Source: an uncultured Rickettsiales bacterium (lineage in GTDB: Bacteria > Pseudomonadota > Alphaproteobacteria > Rickettsiales > UBA1997). From it: a DNA stretch of 59,949 nt. The notes under the pieces are model-generated. The model worked only from the letters and a program-made list of their open reading frames with translations, did no database searches and was not told the origin of the DNA. Positions within the stretch are counted from its first letter, which is position 1, and each line of letters begins with the position of its first letter. The position numbers were made by a program, and so were the translations under genes. Below, piece after piece: positions 41,688 to 53,441 of the stretch. The stretch lies in NCBI GenBank assembly GCA_905478165.1, contig CAJQHK010000017.1:1-59949 (forward strand). Direction: 5' to 3'.

Positions 41688-42545
41688 ATGACTAAATTAA
41701 TTCAAATTGCAGTTATTGGTAACCCAATTTCTCAATCATTATCACCGAAAATGCATAATTTTCTTCTGAAAAAATATGGCATTAGTGGATTCTATATTCC
41801 TTTGAAAATTAAGGAGGAAAATTTTAATCCAATACTCAAGGAGTTATCGGAAATAGGCTTTAAAGGTTTCAATATTACTATTCCATTTAAAGAGAAGGCT
41901 TTAAATTTGTGTAACAAATTAAGTAATTCAGCTAAGGAGATCGGTGCAGTAAATACAATTTTAACTATGGAGGATGGTAGTTTTTTTGGACATAATTCTG
42001 ATGGAATTGGTTTTGTCAAGAATATTCAAAATTCCTATCCAGATTTTAAATTTAAAGATAAGGAAGTTGTTTTAATTGGGGCCGGAGGTGCGGCAAAGGC
42101 AATTTCACATAGTTTGATGATTAAAAATGTTAAAAAAATTACTATTTTTAATCGGAATCTAGAGAAGGCTCAAGATTTAATAAAAAATCTAGTTAAGATT
42201 AATAAAAATATTATTTTGGAAGTAAAGATTTTATCAGAAATTAACAAAAATCTTAAGAATTGTGATTTATTGATTAACTCCACCTCTCTTGGCATGGAAA
42301 ACAATCCTGCATTAGAAATTAATTTAGTAAATCTATCAAAAAATGCCGTAGTTAGTGATATCGTCTATAAACCATTAATTACACCTCTTTTACAACAAGC
42401 CCAGGATTTAAATTTAAAAATTGTTACTGGTATTGGTATGTTAATTTTTCAAGGATTGGTTGGGTTTGAATTGTGGTTTGGAAAGAGAGTTTTTTCTAGG
42501 GAGGATATTAATGAATTGGAGGAGTTATTGTTGAAAAGTCTTTGA
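41688..42545 (+). CDS. aroE: Shikimate dehydrogenase
   Basis: 'VIGNPISQSLSPKMHNFLL', 'GFNITIPFKEKAL', 'GAVNTI', 'GHNSDGIGFV', 'VLIGAGGAAKAISHSL'. Confidence 0.96.
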   Translation: MTKLIQIAVIGNPISQSLSPKMHNFLLKKYGISGFYIPLKIKEENFNPILKELSEIGFKGFNITIPFKEKALNLCNKLSNSAKEIGAVNTILTMEDGSFFGHNSDGIGFVKNIQNSYPDFKFKDKEVVLIGAGGAAKAISHSLMIKNVKKITIFNRNLEKAQDLIKNLVKINKNIILEVKILSEINKNLKNCDLLINSTSLGMENNPALEINLVNLSKNAVVSDIVYKPLITPLLQQAQDLNLKIVTGIGMLIFQGLVGFELWFGKRVFSREDINELEELLLKSL

Positions 42546-42881
42546 GGGTGTTATTTTTTACGGACCCTTGGGGGTAGTCATATTTTTAGAAAAAATAGAT
42601 CAAAAAAGATGAATCTAGGTCATGTTATGTAAAAACTTATCTATAATACTGAAGTAAGTAACAGCATGATCTAAATTCTAATTACCAACAATACTTGCAC
42701 CTTATTAATTAAGGCAGTCGTTTTCTAGCGACCTTAACCTTAAAATATTTTTATATATAACATATTGTAAGTGGTATTGTGGGTGGGAATTGTTGTCATC
42801 AGTGGATTTTTAAAAGTTCCTATATATGGAGTTTAGATGGTATAAACTCTAGGTTCTAAAAATTAAAATATTAAATAATCT

Positions 42882-43100
42882 TTATATTATTTTAAATATT
42901 AATCCAAATAAATTATTTGTAACTATTTTTAGTTCAGAAAATAAATTATCAACCGCTTTTCCAGCATTTGATTCTGGATTAATATTTGTAATAGACAGTA
43001 TGTCTTCAATTGAAAAAAATCCAAATAAGAAAGATAGAAAAAATAATGCAGTTAAAAATATTGCTAATTGAAAAGTAATTTTAAGAGAAGCATTAACCAT
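42882..43100 (-). CDS. Small hypothetical membrane protein (72 aa)
   Basis: ORF with one hydrophobic TM-like segment, just downstream of nrdB. No family recognised. Confidence 0.45.
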   Translation of the reverse strand: MVNASLKITFQLAIFLTALFFLSFLFGFFSIEDILSITNINPESNAGKAVDNLFSELKIVTNNLFGLIFKII

Positions 43101-43112
43101 TTAATTGTTTAG

Positions 43113-44111
43113 TTAAATTATATCTAGTTTTTTTACTTTGTTCTCATCTATTTCAGAGAACACATCTTCCCAAGTACCTGTTGTTGAGGCTTTAGAATAT
43201 TCAGTAACTCTATTTTCAAAGAAGTTAGTATGCTCAACACCATTAAGAATTTCATCTAACCAAGGAAGAGGGTTGTCATCGATCATGTAGATCTCTTTTA
43301 AACCTAATTGTGAAAGCCTTCTATCCGCGATATATCTAATATATCTCTTAATCTCGCGCGCGGTTAATCCTTCAATATTACCCATTTCAAAACATAAATC
43401 AATAAAGGCGTCTTCATAATGAACAATGGTAGCGCATGCCTCATAAAGATTACCTCTTAATTCCTCATTCCAAACTTCTGGATTTTCCTTTACGAAAGTA
43501 TGAAATAATTTAATAATAGATTCGGTATGAAGCGACTCGTCTCTTACTGACCAAGTGACAATTTGACCCATTCCTTTCATTTTGCCAAACCTTTGAAAGC
43601 TAAGTAAAATAGCAAAAGATGCAAATAATTGCAGACCCTCAGTAAAACCTCCAAATACTGCTAATGTTGTGGCGATATCTTGATTAGTGCTGACGCCAAA
43701 TCTTTGCATATAATCATACTTGTCCTTCATTTCTTTATACTTCATAAAAGCAGAATACTCAGTTTCTGGCATACCAATAGTATCTAATAGATGAGAATAG
43801 GCAGCGATATGAACAGTTTCCATATTTGAAAAGGAGGCAAGCATCATCTGAACTTCAGTTGGCTGAAAAACCTGACTATAATGTTTCATGTAGCAATTAT
43901 TTACCTCAATATCAGCTTGGGTAAAAAATCTAAAAATTTGAGTAAGAATATTTTTTTCAGAAATAGTTAAATTATGTTTCCAATCACGGACATCGTCAGC
44001 CAAAGGAACTTCTTCAGGAAGCCAATGAATTTGCTGCTGCTTTAGCCAAGCATCGTAAGCCCAAGGATATTTAAAAGGTTTGTAAACAGGAGGTGAGTCT
44101 AGTAATGACAT
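43113..44111 (-). CDS. nrdB: Ribonucleoside-diphosphate reductase beta subunit
   Basis: 'YPWAYDAWLKQQQIHWLPEEVPLADDVRDW', 'NCYMKHYSQVF', 'SVRDESLHTESIIKLFH'. Confidence 0.96.
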   Translation of the reverse strand: MSLLDSPPVYKPFKYPWAYDAWLKQQQIHWLPEEVPLADDVRDWKHNLTISEKNILTQIFRFFTQADIEVNNCYMKHYSQVFQPTEVQMMLASFSNMETVHIAAYSHLLDTIGMPETEYSAFMKYKEMKDKYDYMQRFGVSTNQDIATTLAVFGGFTEGLQLFASFAILLSFQRFGKMKGMGQIVTWSVRDESLHTESIIKLFHTFVKENPEVWNEELRGNLYEACATIVHYEDAFIDLCFEMGNIEGLTAREIKRYIRYIADRRLSQLGLKEIYMIDDNPLPWLDEILNGVEHTNFFENRVTEYSKASTTGTWEDVFSEIDENKVKKLDII

Positions 44112-44189
44112 ATAAAATATTTTTTTAACCCCGCTATAGGCAGGAATTACTGTTATTAAATAAAACTAATTTATCCAAATTATCTTATT

Positions 44190-44229
44190 AAGAACTATGT
44201 AAAAAAGTAGTTATTTTTACTTAGTTCTT
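44190..44229. repeat. Intergenic hairpin between nrdB and tolQ
   Basis: aagaactatgtaaaaa (44190-44205) / tttttacttagttctt (44214-44229), 16-bp arms with one mismatch. Confidence 0.7.
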
Positions 44230-44297
44230 AAAGGTAGGAATTGTTATTGTTGGATATTTAATTTTATAAACTATGTAAATAATATTCAACTGAATTT

Positions 44298-44993
44298 CTA
44301 TTCTATTTTGCGAATAATTTTATTAAGAATGGAGATGGAAAAGTTATCTATTTGTATAGAAAAATGATCAATTCTTTTGTTTAGAATATTAAAGAATATT
44401 ACAGCTGGAATTGCAACGAACAGTCCCATAGCCGTAGCAAATAAAGCTTCAGCAATTCCTGGAGCAACAATTGCTAGACTAGTATTACCGGAATCTGCAA
44501 TATTTTGAAAACTATTCATAATTCCCCATACCGTACCAAAAAGACCTATGAAGGGAGCGTTAGAGCCTATTATAGCTAAGATATTTGTTCCATATTCTAA
44601 GTTTTTAACAATATTATTTTCAACTATTTCTATGGCGCCCTTAATTCGGTTTGTAATGGATTCCAGCTTATTGTCAGCATGTTCCGTGTCTTTGGATTTG
44701 CTCAGTTGCCACTCTTTTATGCTGGCAATAATTATTCTAGATAGAGGATTTTTATTATTTCCCTGGGCAAGGGTTAATATGTCGCTCAATGAGTTTTTAG
44801 ATTCAAATAGCAGAATAAATTTCCACATTAATATTTTTAAAATAGAAAATTTTATTAATTTAAAAAATATTATAGACCAAGAGACAAGAGACATTAACAA
44901 TAATAATGCCATAACTGACTTTACTATTATATCAGCATCAGAGATTAACTCAATAATTTGTGAATTATTTTCAAATATCATTGATTTATACAT
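44298..44993 (-). CDS. tolQ: TolQ/ExbB family proton channel protein
   Basis: 'ILAIIGSNAPFIGLFGTVWGIMNSFQNIADSGNTSLAIVAPGIAEALFATAMGLFVAIPAVIFFN'. Confidence 0.93.
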   Translation of the reverse strand: MYKSMIFENNSQIIELISDADIIVKSVMALLLLMSLVSWSIIFFKLIKFSILKILMWKFILLFESKNSLSDILTLAQGNNKNPLSRIIIASIKEWQLSKSKDTEHADNKLESITNRIKGAIEIVENNIVKNLEYGTNILAIIGSNAPFIGLFGTVWGIMNSFQNIADSGNTSLAIVAPGIAEALFATAMGLFVAIPAVIFFNILNKRIDHFSIQIDNFSISILNKIIRKIE

Positions 44994-45544
44994 TTTGTTT
45001 TATCCCAGCATTTTCCGGGGCCGCAATCGCATGATCTGGTAATTACTTGCGCGCAAACTGAGCTTCGCGTTACATTACAATTGTCGGCGCAACCATTTCT
45101 AAAATCTACCATTTTTCCTCCGTAATTTTCGCATTGATTAGCTACTTCCCCCTTTATCTTAACAGACAGATTATCTATAAAATTATAAAACTTATTATTC
45201 TCTTCGGGTTTAGTTGCTTTTAGTTTCTTTGTTGTAGTAATTTCCGTTTTATATGTTTTATATTCCTTGTTTTTAAGATTTTTAATTTCGATACATTCGT
45301 TATTTTGCCAACACTTACCCTCTCCGCAATCGCAATTATATTCTAAAATTTGATAACAAGGGGTGTTTTTATCAATTTTTTTACTACAATTATCGTAACA
45401 AGTATGGTTAAATATTCTCCATATTCCGCTTGATTCAGTGCAAAGGTTTTTGTTTCCTGTAGCAGATATTGAGTCGAGCGAGAATATAATAAGTATATAA
45501 AAAAATAATGAACTTAGGTTTATAGCAGCTTTTAACTTTAACAT
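44978..45544 (-). CDS. Secreted protein with two copies of an 8-cysteine module
   Basis: Start moved to the internal ATG at 45542-45544 (MLKLKAAINLSSLFFYILIIFSLDSISA signal-like). Two modules C-x13-C-x3-C-x(7,9)-C-x7-C-x-C-x4-C-x5-C. Confidence 0.7.
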   Translation of the reverse strand: MLKLKAAINLSSLFFYILIIFSLDSISATGNKNLCTESSGIWRIFNHTCYDNCSKKIDKNTPCYQILEYNCDCGEGKCWQNNECIEIKNLKNKEYKTYKTEITTTKKLKATKPEENNKFYNFIDNLSVKIKGEVANQCENYGGKMVDFRNGCADNCNVTRSSVCAQVITRSCDCGPGKCWDKTKCINQ

Positions 45545-45619
45545 TACACTTGTTAGGTAAATTTTTTTACTAAAATTAACCTGTCTAAATATGATGTTAA
45601 GGATGGGAGTCGGTATCAT

Positions 45620-46720
45620 TTAAATATTATCTTTTATTGACCTAAGAATCTGCTCCCCCATTTGGGTAGTTGATATTATTTTTTCACCATTTTTTGCAAT
45701 ATCTTTAGTCCTATAATTTTGATTGAGGGTGTCCTTTATGGCGTGGTCAATTAAATCAGCTTCTTTTTGATAATCAAATGAGTAGCGAAGCATCATCGAT
45801 AGACTTGAGATTGTTGCAATTGGGTTGGCAATATTTTGTCCCGCTATATCTGGGGCCGATCCATGAACTGGTTCGTAAAGGGCGTATTGTTTGTTACCTC
45901 TTTTTTCTCCAAGAGAGGCGGAAGGTAACATGCCAAGAGATCCGGTAAGCATTGATGCGGTATCCGAAATAATATCACCAAACATATTGGTTGTAACGAT
46001 TACGTCAAATTGTTTTGGATACCGGACCAACTGCATAGATGCATTGTCTACATACATATGAGTTAGCTCAATGTCAGTATAATTTTTGGCAGTTTGTGTC
46101 ACTTGCTCTCTCCACATTTCAGTTGACTCTAAAACATTAGCTTTGTCAATTGAACAAAGTTTTTTATTTCTTTTCTGAGCCAAATCTAACGCTACTTTAG
46201 CAATTCTATCAACTTCTTTTGAGTTATATTTTAGCGTATTAAATCCGGTTTTTGTTCCATCACTTTCTGTAATCACACCCCTAGGTTCTCCAAAGTAAAT
46301 ACCACCAGTCAATTCTCTGACGATCATAATATCTAAGCCAGAAACAATCTCGGATTTTAAAGATGAACTGTCAATTAGGGCGTCAAAAACAATCGCTGGA
46401 CGTAAATTGGCGAATAATTTTAGTTCTTTTCTGATTCCAAGAAGACCTCTTTCTGGCCTAACATTATAAGGTAACTCTTCCCATTTTGGACCGCCAACTG
46501 CACCAAGTAATATTGCGTCAGACCTTTTTGCTTTCTCTAAGGTTTCGTCTGGAAACGGCGTTCCTGTTTTATCGTAAGCGATGCCACCAAGTAAAGCGTA
46601 ATCTATGTTAAATTGTTTATTCGTATTTTCCGATAAGAAATCTAAGATTTTTTTGGCTTCAGCGACAACTTCTGGACCTATGCCGTCACCTTCTATAAGT
46701 AATATATTCTTTCTAGTCAT
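45620..46720 (-). CDS. leuB: 3-isopropylmalate dehydrogenase
   Basis: '[20 protein letters not shown]', '[10 protein letters not shown]', '[15 protein letters not shown]', '[21 protein letters not shown]'. Confidence 0.98.
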   Translation of the reverse strand: MTRKNILLIEGDGIGPEVVAEAKKILDFLSENTNKQFNIDYALLGGIAYDKTGTPFPDETLEKAKRSDAILLGAVGGPKWEELPYNVRPERGLLGIRKELKLFANLRPAIVFDALIDSSSLKSEIVSGLDIMIVRELTGGIYFGEPRGVITESDGTKTGFNTLKYNSKEVDRIAKVALDLAQKRNKKLCSIDKANVLESTEMWREQVTQTAKNYTDIELTHMYVDNASMQLVRYPKQFDVIVTTNMFGDIISDTASMLTGSLGMLPSASLGEKRGNKQYALYEPVHGSAPDIAGQNIANPIATISSLSMMLRYSFDYQKEADLIDHAIKDTLNQNYRTKDIAKNGEKIISTTQMGEQILRSIKDNI

Positions 46721-46810
46721 TTAGTTTTAATTAATTTTTTAAAAATCTCTAAGAAAATTTATGTACTGATGTAAATTTTTTAAAAGACAGTATTTAGATT
46801 ATCACTTGCC

Positions 46811-47308
46811 TTACTCAGACATCTCCTCAATACATTTTGCAAATTCTTTTATCAAATCCTGATATAAATTCTTTTTAAAATCAATTACTAAATTAGGTAT
46901 TTCCATTATATCTTGTTGCCATTTCCATTCTGAGAATTCTGGCTTATATTGATCTAGGTCAATAGAATTGTCGGTACCAGTAAATTCAACGAGATACCAT
47001 CTTTGCTTTTGACCTATATATCTACCTTTCCAGACCTTCTCTATCATTTTTATTGGCACATTGTAGTAGAAGTAATTTTTGGATATGTTTAATATTTTTA
47101 CATCTGTTTTATTAATTCCCGTCTCCTCTTCTAGTTCACGATACATAGCACTTTTCTCGGACTCTCCTGAATCTACACCTCCTTGTGGCATTTGCCAATA
47201 TTCACTTACAATACTTGATATTCTTTTGGCGATAAATATTTCTTTATTTTTATTCACTATCATAATACCAACGCATGGGCGGTATAAGTGGTCTATGCTT
47301 TTATCCAT
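46811..47308 (-). CDS. rppH: RNA pyrophosphohydrolase (Nudix)
   Basis: 'YRPCVGIMIVNKNKEIFIAKR', Nudix box 'GGVDSGESEKSAMYRELEEETGI', 'GQKQRWYLVEF'. Confidence 0.96.
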   Translation of the reverse strand: MDKSIDHLYRPCVGIMIVNKNKEIFIAKRISSIVSEYWQMPQGGVDSGESEKSAMYRELEEETGINKTDVKILNISKNYFYYNVPIKMIEKVWKGRYIGQKQRWYLVEFTGTDNSIDLDQYKPEFSEWKWQQDIMEIPNLVIDFKKNLYQDLIKEFAKCIEEMSE

Positions 47309-48474
47309 TTTATAATTTCTTTAGCTATGTTTTGTTTACTATTTTTAGCAATTTTAGCAATAATTTTATTTTTATCAACTATAGTAACTTCATTTTTATT
47401 AGAGCCAAATAATTTACCACCCTTTATGTTATTGGCAATTACAAGATCACAATTTTTGCGATTTGCCTTATCTATTGCGTTTTGAATAATATTATTACTT
47501 TCTGCTGCGAACCCAACAACAATTTTTGGTCTATTTTGACTATTGCCAATTTTATCCAAGATATCTGTGTTTAACTCTAGTTCAATATTTTTTATATTTT
47601 GGTGTTTTTTAATTTTAATGTTGGAATAATTTTTTGGCTTAAAGTCTGAAATAGCCGCTGCTGAGATATATATATCGGTATCTTGAATATTTTGATTAAC
47701 TTCTTCTAACATTTGACTGGTGGAGCTGGTTCTAATGATATTTTTATTTGGCAGATTGATATTTTCTTTAATATTGGATGCTATTAGAGTTACGTTTCCT
47801 CCCATTTGGTGCATAATTTCAGCAATTGCAATACCTTGCTTTCCGGATGAGTGATTACCAATAAATCGAACCGGATCTATGGGTTCGAAAGTTGCTCCAG
47901 CGGTAATAATAATTTTCTTACCAGAAAATTTCTTACTATCAGTAAAGAAGCTTTGAATTTTTTCTATTATATCATCAATATCCGCCATCTTTCCAGATCC
48001 AAATTCGCCACAGGCTAAAACATCTTCTTGCGGGGAGATAATTTGCACATTATTATTAATCAATTTATCTAAATTGTTTTTAGTAATTTTGTTTTCCCAC
48101 ATCTGCACATTCATGGCGGGAGCTAGTAATATTTTTTTATTTGATGCTAAGACGGTTGCAGAGGCGAGGTCATCTGCTAGGCCATTTGATATTTTAGCAA
48201 TAAAATTAGCTGATGCTGGTGCAATTAATATTAAGTCATTATCTCTTGAAAGATTGATGTGATCCATCGAGTTTTTGTCATCTGGTTTAAATAGATCTTG
48301 TTTTACTGCATTACCTAAAATAGAAGATACTAAGAGAGGAGTAATAAATTTCTCTGATTCCTTTGTTAAGATAACATCAATTTTAAAATCTATTTTTCGT
48401 AATAATCTGATTAATTCTAGGGATTTGTAGCAAGCAATTGAGGCTGTAATAATTAAGAGAATTTTTTTTTGCAT
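47293..48474 (-). CDS. coaBC: Bifunctional phosphopantothenoylcysteine decarboxylase/phosphopantothenate-cysteine ligase
   Basis: 'ILLIITASIACYKSLELIRLL', 'LAPAMNVQMW', 'ITAGATFEPIDPVRFIGNHSSGKQG', 'AAISDFKP'. Confidence 0.96.
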   Translation of the reverse strand: MQKKILLIITASIACYKSLELIRLLRKIDFKIDVILTKESEKFITPLLVSSILGNAVKQDLFKPDDKNSMDHINLSRDNDLILIAPASANFIAKISNGLADDLASATVLASNKKILLAPAMNVQMWENKITKNNLDKLINNNVQIISPQEDVLACGEFGSGKMADIDDIIEKIQSFFTDSKKFSGKKIIITAGATFEPIDPVRFIGNHSSGKQGIAIAEIMHQMGGNVTLIASNIKENINLPNKNIIRTSSTSQMLEEVNQNIQDTDIYISAAAISDFKPKNYSNIKIKKHQNIKNIELELNTDILDKIGNSQNRPKIVVGFAAESNNIIQNAIDKANRKNCDLVIANNIKGGKLFGSNKNEVTIVDKNKIIAKIAKNSKQNIAKEIIKWIKA

Positions 48475-48720
48475 TATTTATTAGAAAAATCTTTTTATTC
48501 CTAAATCATCAAAAGGGTCTGTCTGGAATAAAAATATCCATAGAGATTTTTTTATTCTTTTAAATTAGGAAGTTTAATTCACTTAAGATAAATGAGTGTC
48601 ACAAAGTTAAAAAATAGAACAATATCAGTGGAAATTTTAGATTCCAGTCAGCCCCTTAAAAAGACTTATGAAATTATAGTTATGATCCAATTATTTTTTA
48701 CAAATATTAGATAATATTTT

Positions 48721-49002
48721 TTATTTTATCATTTTTGGAACAGTATAATAGTCATATTTATTATCTGTAGCATTCGACATTAATTGTTCCGAGTCTTCAT
48801 TAGATTGCACAACATCCTCGAATAATGTTAGATTGTTAGAATGTACATTATTTAAGATTTCAACATTATCAGTATCTACATCTGACAAAGTGTCAACCCA
48901 GTCAATAATTTTTTTTAACTGGATAGATAAATCCTCTTCCTCTTCTTGTAAGATCTTTATTTTTGATAATTTTGCTATTTTTTTTATATTTATATCAGAC
49001 AT
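48721..49002 (-). CDS. gatC: Asp/Glu-tRNA amidotransferase subunit C
   Basis: 'IKKIAKLSKIKILQEEEEDLSIQLKKIIDWVDTLSDVDTDNVE'. Confidence 0.88.
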   Translation of the reverse strand: MSDINIKKIAKLSKIKILQEEEEDLSIQLKKIIDWVDTLSDVDTDNVEILNNVHSNNLTLFEDVVQSNEDSEQLMSNATDNKYDYYTVPKMIK

Positions 49003-49032
49003 ATTTAATTTATAGATAATTTTGAAGTAACT

Positions 49033-49380
49033 CTACCTTAAACCTCCAAAGACCGAATTCCATAAGGCAACATTTCCATCGACATACTCTTCTCTCATAC
49101 AATACCAGTAGCCATAATTCCAGGCATTTTTGTATGTAGGTGAGCTTGCCATCTTCCAGCCATCTTGTTTATTTGACTTGTAGAATATTTTATAAAATTG
49201 GTTAGATCCAGAGGATGCTCCACTTTCACAGCCATGATCCCATCCGAGTTTAAAATCTGGATCAGATTTTGCTAAATCCCCTTTAAAATGATCCGTTGTA
49301 TTCGGAAATCTAAATGCTTTTACACTACAAGACGTCAATAGGGGTAATATTATTATTAATATGGCTATTTTCGATAACAA
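49033..49380 (-). CDS. Putative lipoprotein of unknown function
   Basis: N-terminal lipobox 'LPLLTSC'; paired motifs 'FKLGWDHGCESG' and 'NAWNYGYWYCMRE'. Confidence 0.7.
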   Translation of the reverse strand: MLSKIAILIIILPLLTSCSVKAFRFPNTTDHFKGDLAKSDPDFKLGWDHGCESGASSGSNQFYKIFYKSNKQDGWKMASSPTYKNAWNYGYWYCMREEYVDGNVALWNSVFGGLR

Positions 49381-49412
49381 TATCAGTTATTTAGTATTAT
49401 TTTACAGAACTC

Positions 49413-51809
<2,397 letters not shown>

Positions 51810-51977
51810 TTATTTAAATTATTTATCTAGTATAAAGTTTTGCTTGATCAATTTTTGATAATTTTAGATCTTAAACTCGGACCAGCGCACTTAAAGCTTT
51901 TTAAGTAAAGCGATAGGGTATAATATCAATTATTAAATTTAACTACACACTCAGCTATTAACACTTCTCTTTAATAT

Positions 51978-52036
51978 TTAACTTTTCTAAAAAAACTCAA
52001 AATAACCCAATATTCTAAGAGTTTTTTAGAAAAGTT
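51978..52036. repeat. Hairpin in the gyrB-rodA divergent intergenic region
   Basis: 'aacttttctaaaaaaactc' and 'gagttttttagaaaagtt' are inverted repeats with a single-base bulge in the A/T run. Confidence 0.7.
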
Positions 52037-52131
52037 TACTTTAAAGAAAAACTCTTTTTGCTAAATCAGATTTATTAGTTAAATTTGATAGTTAGTATAA
52101 TGCTGTAAATTTTGCAATAATCAATATAATT

Positions 52132-53250
52132 ATGCAACATCAATTAGACAAGGAAAGTGTTATAGGTAAAATAGCCAGATTAAATTGGTTCTTAATAGGT
52201 TCTATTGCCATTTTATCTTTAATTGGTCTGGCAATGTTATATTCTGCTGCTGGTGGTAATTACAAGGTGTGGATGTTAAGGCAGTTTATATATTTTTTAT
52301 TATTTTTTCCTGTAATGATATTAATTGCAATCACCGATATTAATTTTTGGTTTCGCCATATCTATAAGTTTTATTTATTAGGACTATTTCTTTTGTTGTT
52401 TGTTTACTTTTATGGGCATTATGCCATGGGTGCCACTAGGTGGTTTAGAATGGGCTTTATAACCATTCAGCCTTCTGAGATTATGAAAGTGTTTCTAGTA
52501 CTTTCTATAGCTAAATATTTTCATAATATTGAATCTGAAGATATTGAGCGGGTAAAATATATCATCACCCCCCTTGTTCTTATAATGTTTCCTGCTTATC
52601 TAGTATTCAAACAGCCTGATCTTGGTACTGCTTTAATTTTATTATTTGTAGGGTTTTTGATTTTATTTGTAGCTGGAGTTATGATGTGGAAATTTATTTT
52701 AACGGCGGTCATTGGTTTAATATCGACACCTATTTTGTGGTATTTTGTTTTGCGCAATTACCAGAAGGATAGAATTATAAATTTTTTTAATCCAAATAAC
52801 GACCCAATGGGTAGTGGTTACAATATTATTCAGTCGAAAATTGCTGTTGGATCAGGCGGTCTTTTTGGCAAGGGTTTTGTTAATGGGACCCAAACTCAGT
52901 TGGGATTTTTACCAGAAAAGCAGACGGATTTTATTTTTACTATCTTGTCTGAGGAGTTTGGTTTTGTTGGCTCTGTTTCTGTAATCCTTTTGTGCGCCTT
53001 AATTACTTTTATCTCAATTTTATTGGCTTCAAAAAGTTTAAATCAATATTCTAGATTAGTAATAGTCGGTATGAGTTCTATTTTCTTTTTTCATTCTTTT
53101 ATTAATATTGGAATGACTATTGGTCTACTTCCGGTTGTAGGAGCTCCATTACCTTTTATGTCTTACGGTGGGACAATAACTGCAACTATGCTGATAGGTT
53201 TTGGCTTTGTTTTAAACGTCTGCCTGTATCGGGATTCAGAATTAAAATAA
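52132..53250 (+). CDS. rodA: Rod shape-determining protein RodA (SEDS family)
   Basis: 'GLAMLYSAAGG', 'GATRWFRMGFITIQPSEIMKV', 'KQPDLGTALILL', 'GSGGLFGKGFVNGTQTQLGFLPEKQTDFIFTILSEEFGFVG', 'PLPFMSYGGT'. Confidence 0.95.
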   Translation: MQHQLDKESVIGKIARLNWFLIGSIAILSLIGLAMLYSAAGGNYKVWMLRQFIYFLLFFPVMILIAITDINFWFRHIYKFYLLGLFLLLFVYFYGHYAMGATRWFRMGFITIQPSEIMKVFLVLSIAKYFHNIESEDIERVKYIITPLVLIMFPAYLVFKQPDLGTALILLFVGFLILFVAGVMMWKFILTAVIGLISTPILWYFVLRNYQKDRIINFFNPNNDPMGSGYNIIQSKIAVGSGGLFGKGFVNGTQTQLGFLPEKQTDFIFTILSEEFGFVGSVSVILLCALITFISILLASKSLNQYSRLVIVGMSSIFFFHSFINIGMTIGLLPVVGAPLPFMSYGGTITATMLIGFGFVLNVCLYRDSELK

Positions 53251-53441
53251 ATTTTTTCTTGACTTTCTTAGGTGGCCGTAGATAATTTGAAGAATTAATA
53301 TTGGTTTGTGGCGCTTGTTAACTTTATCGATAAGTTTAGTTTTTACTGTTCAAGGTTTGTGGTTAAAACTAAAATTTATTAGGGGTTTTGCAGATGTTAC
53401 TCAATTTAAATATTTTCAAATAAATCAAAAGTAAAATAGCG

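Noticed and set aside
44548-45042. 164-aa plus-strand ORF
   Set aside because: Antisense to tolQ and the end of the Cys-rich gene; no recognisable domain.
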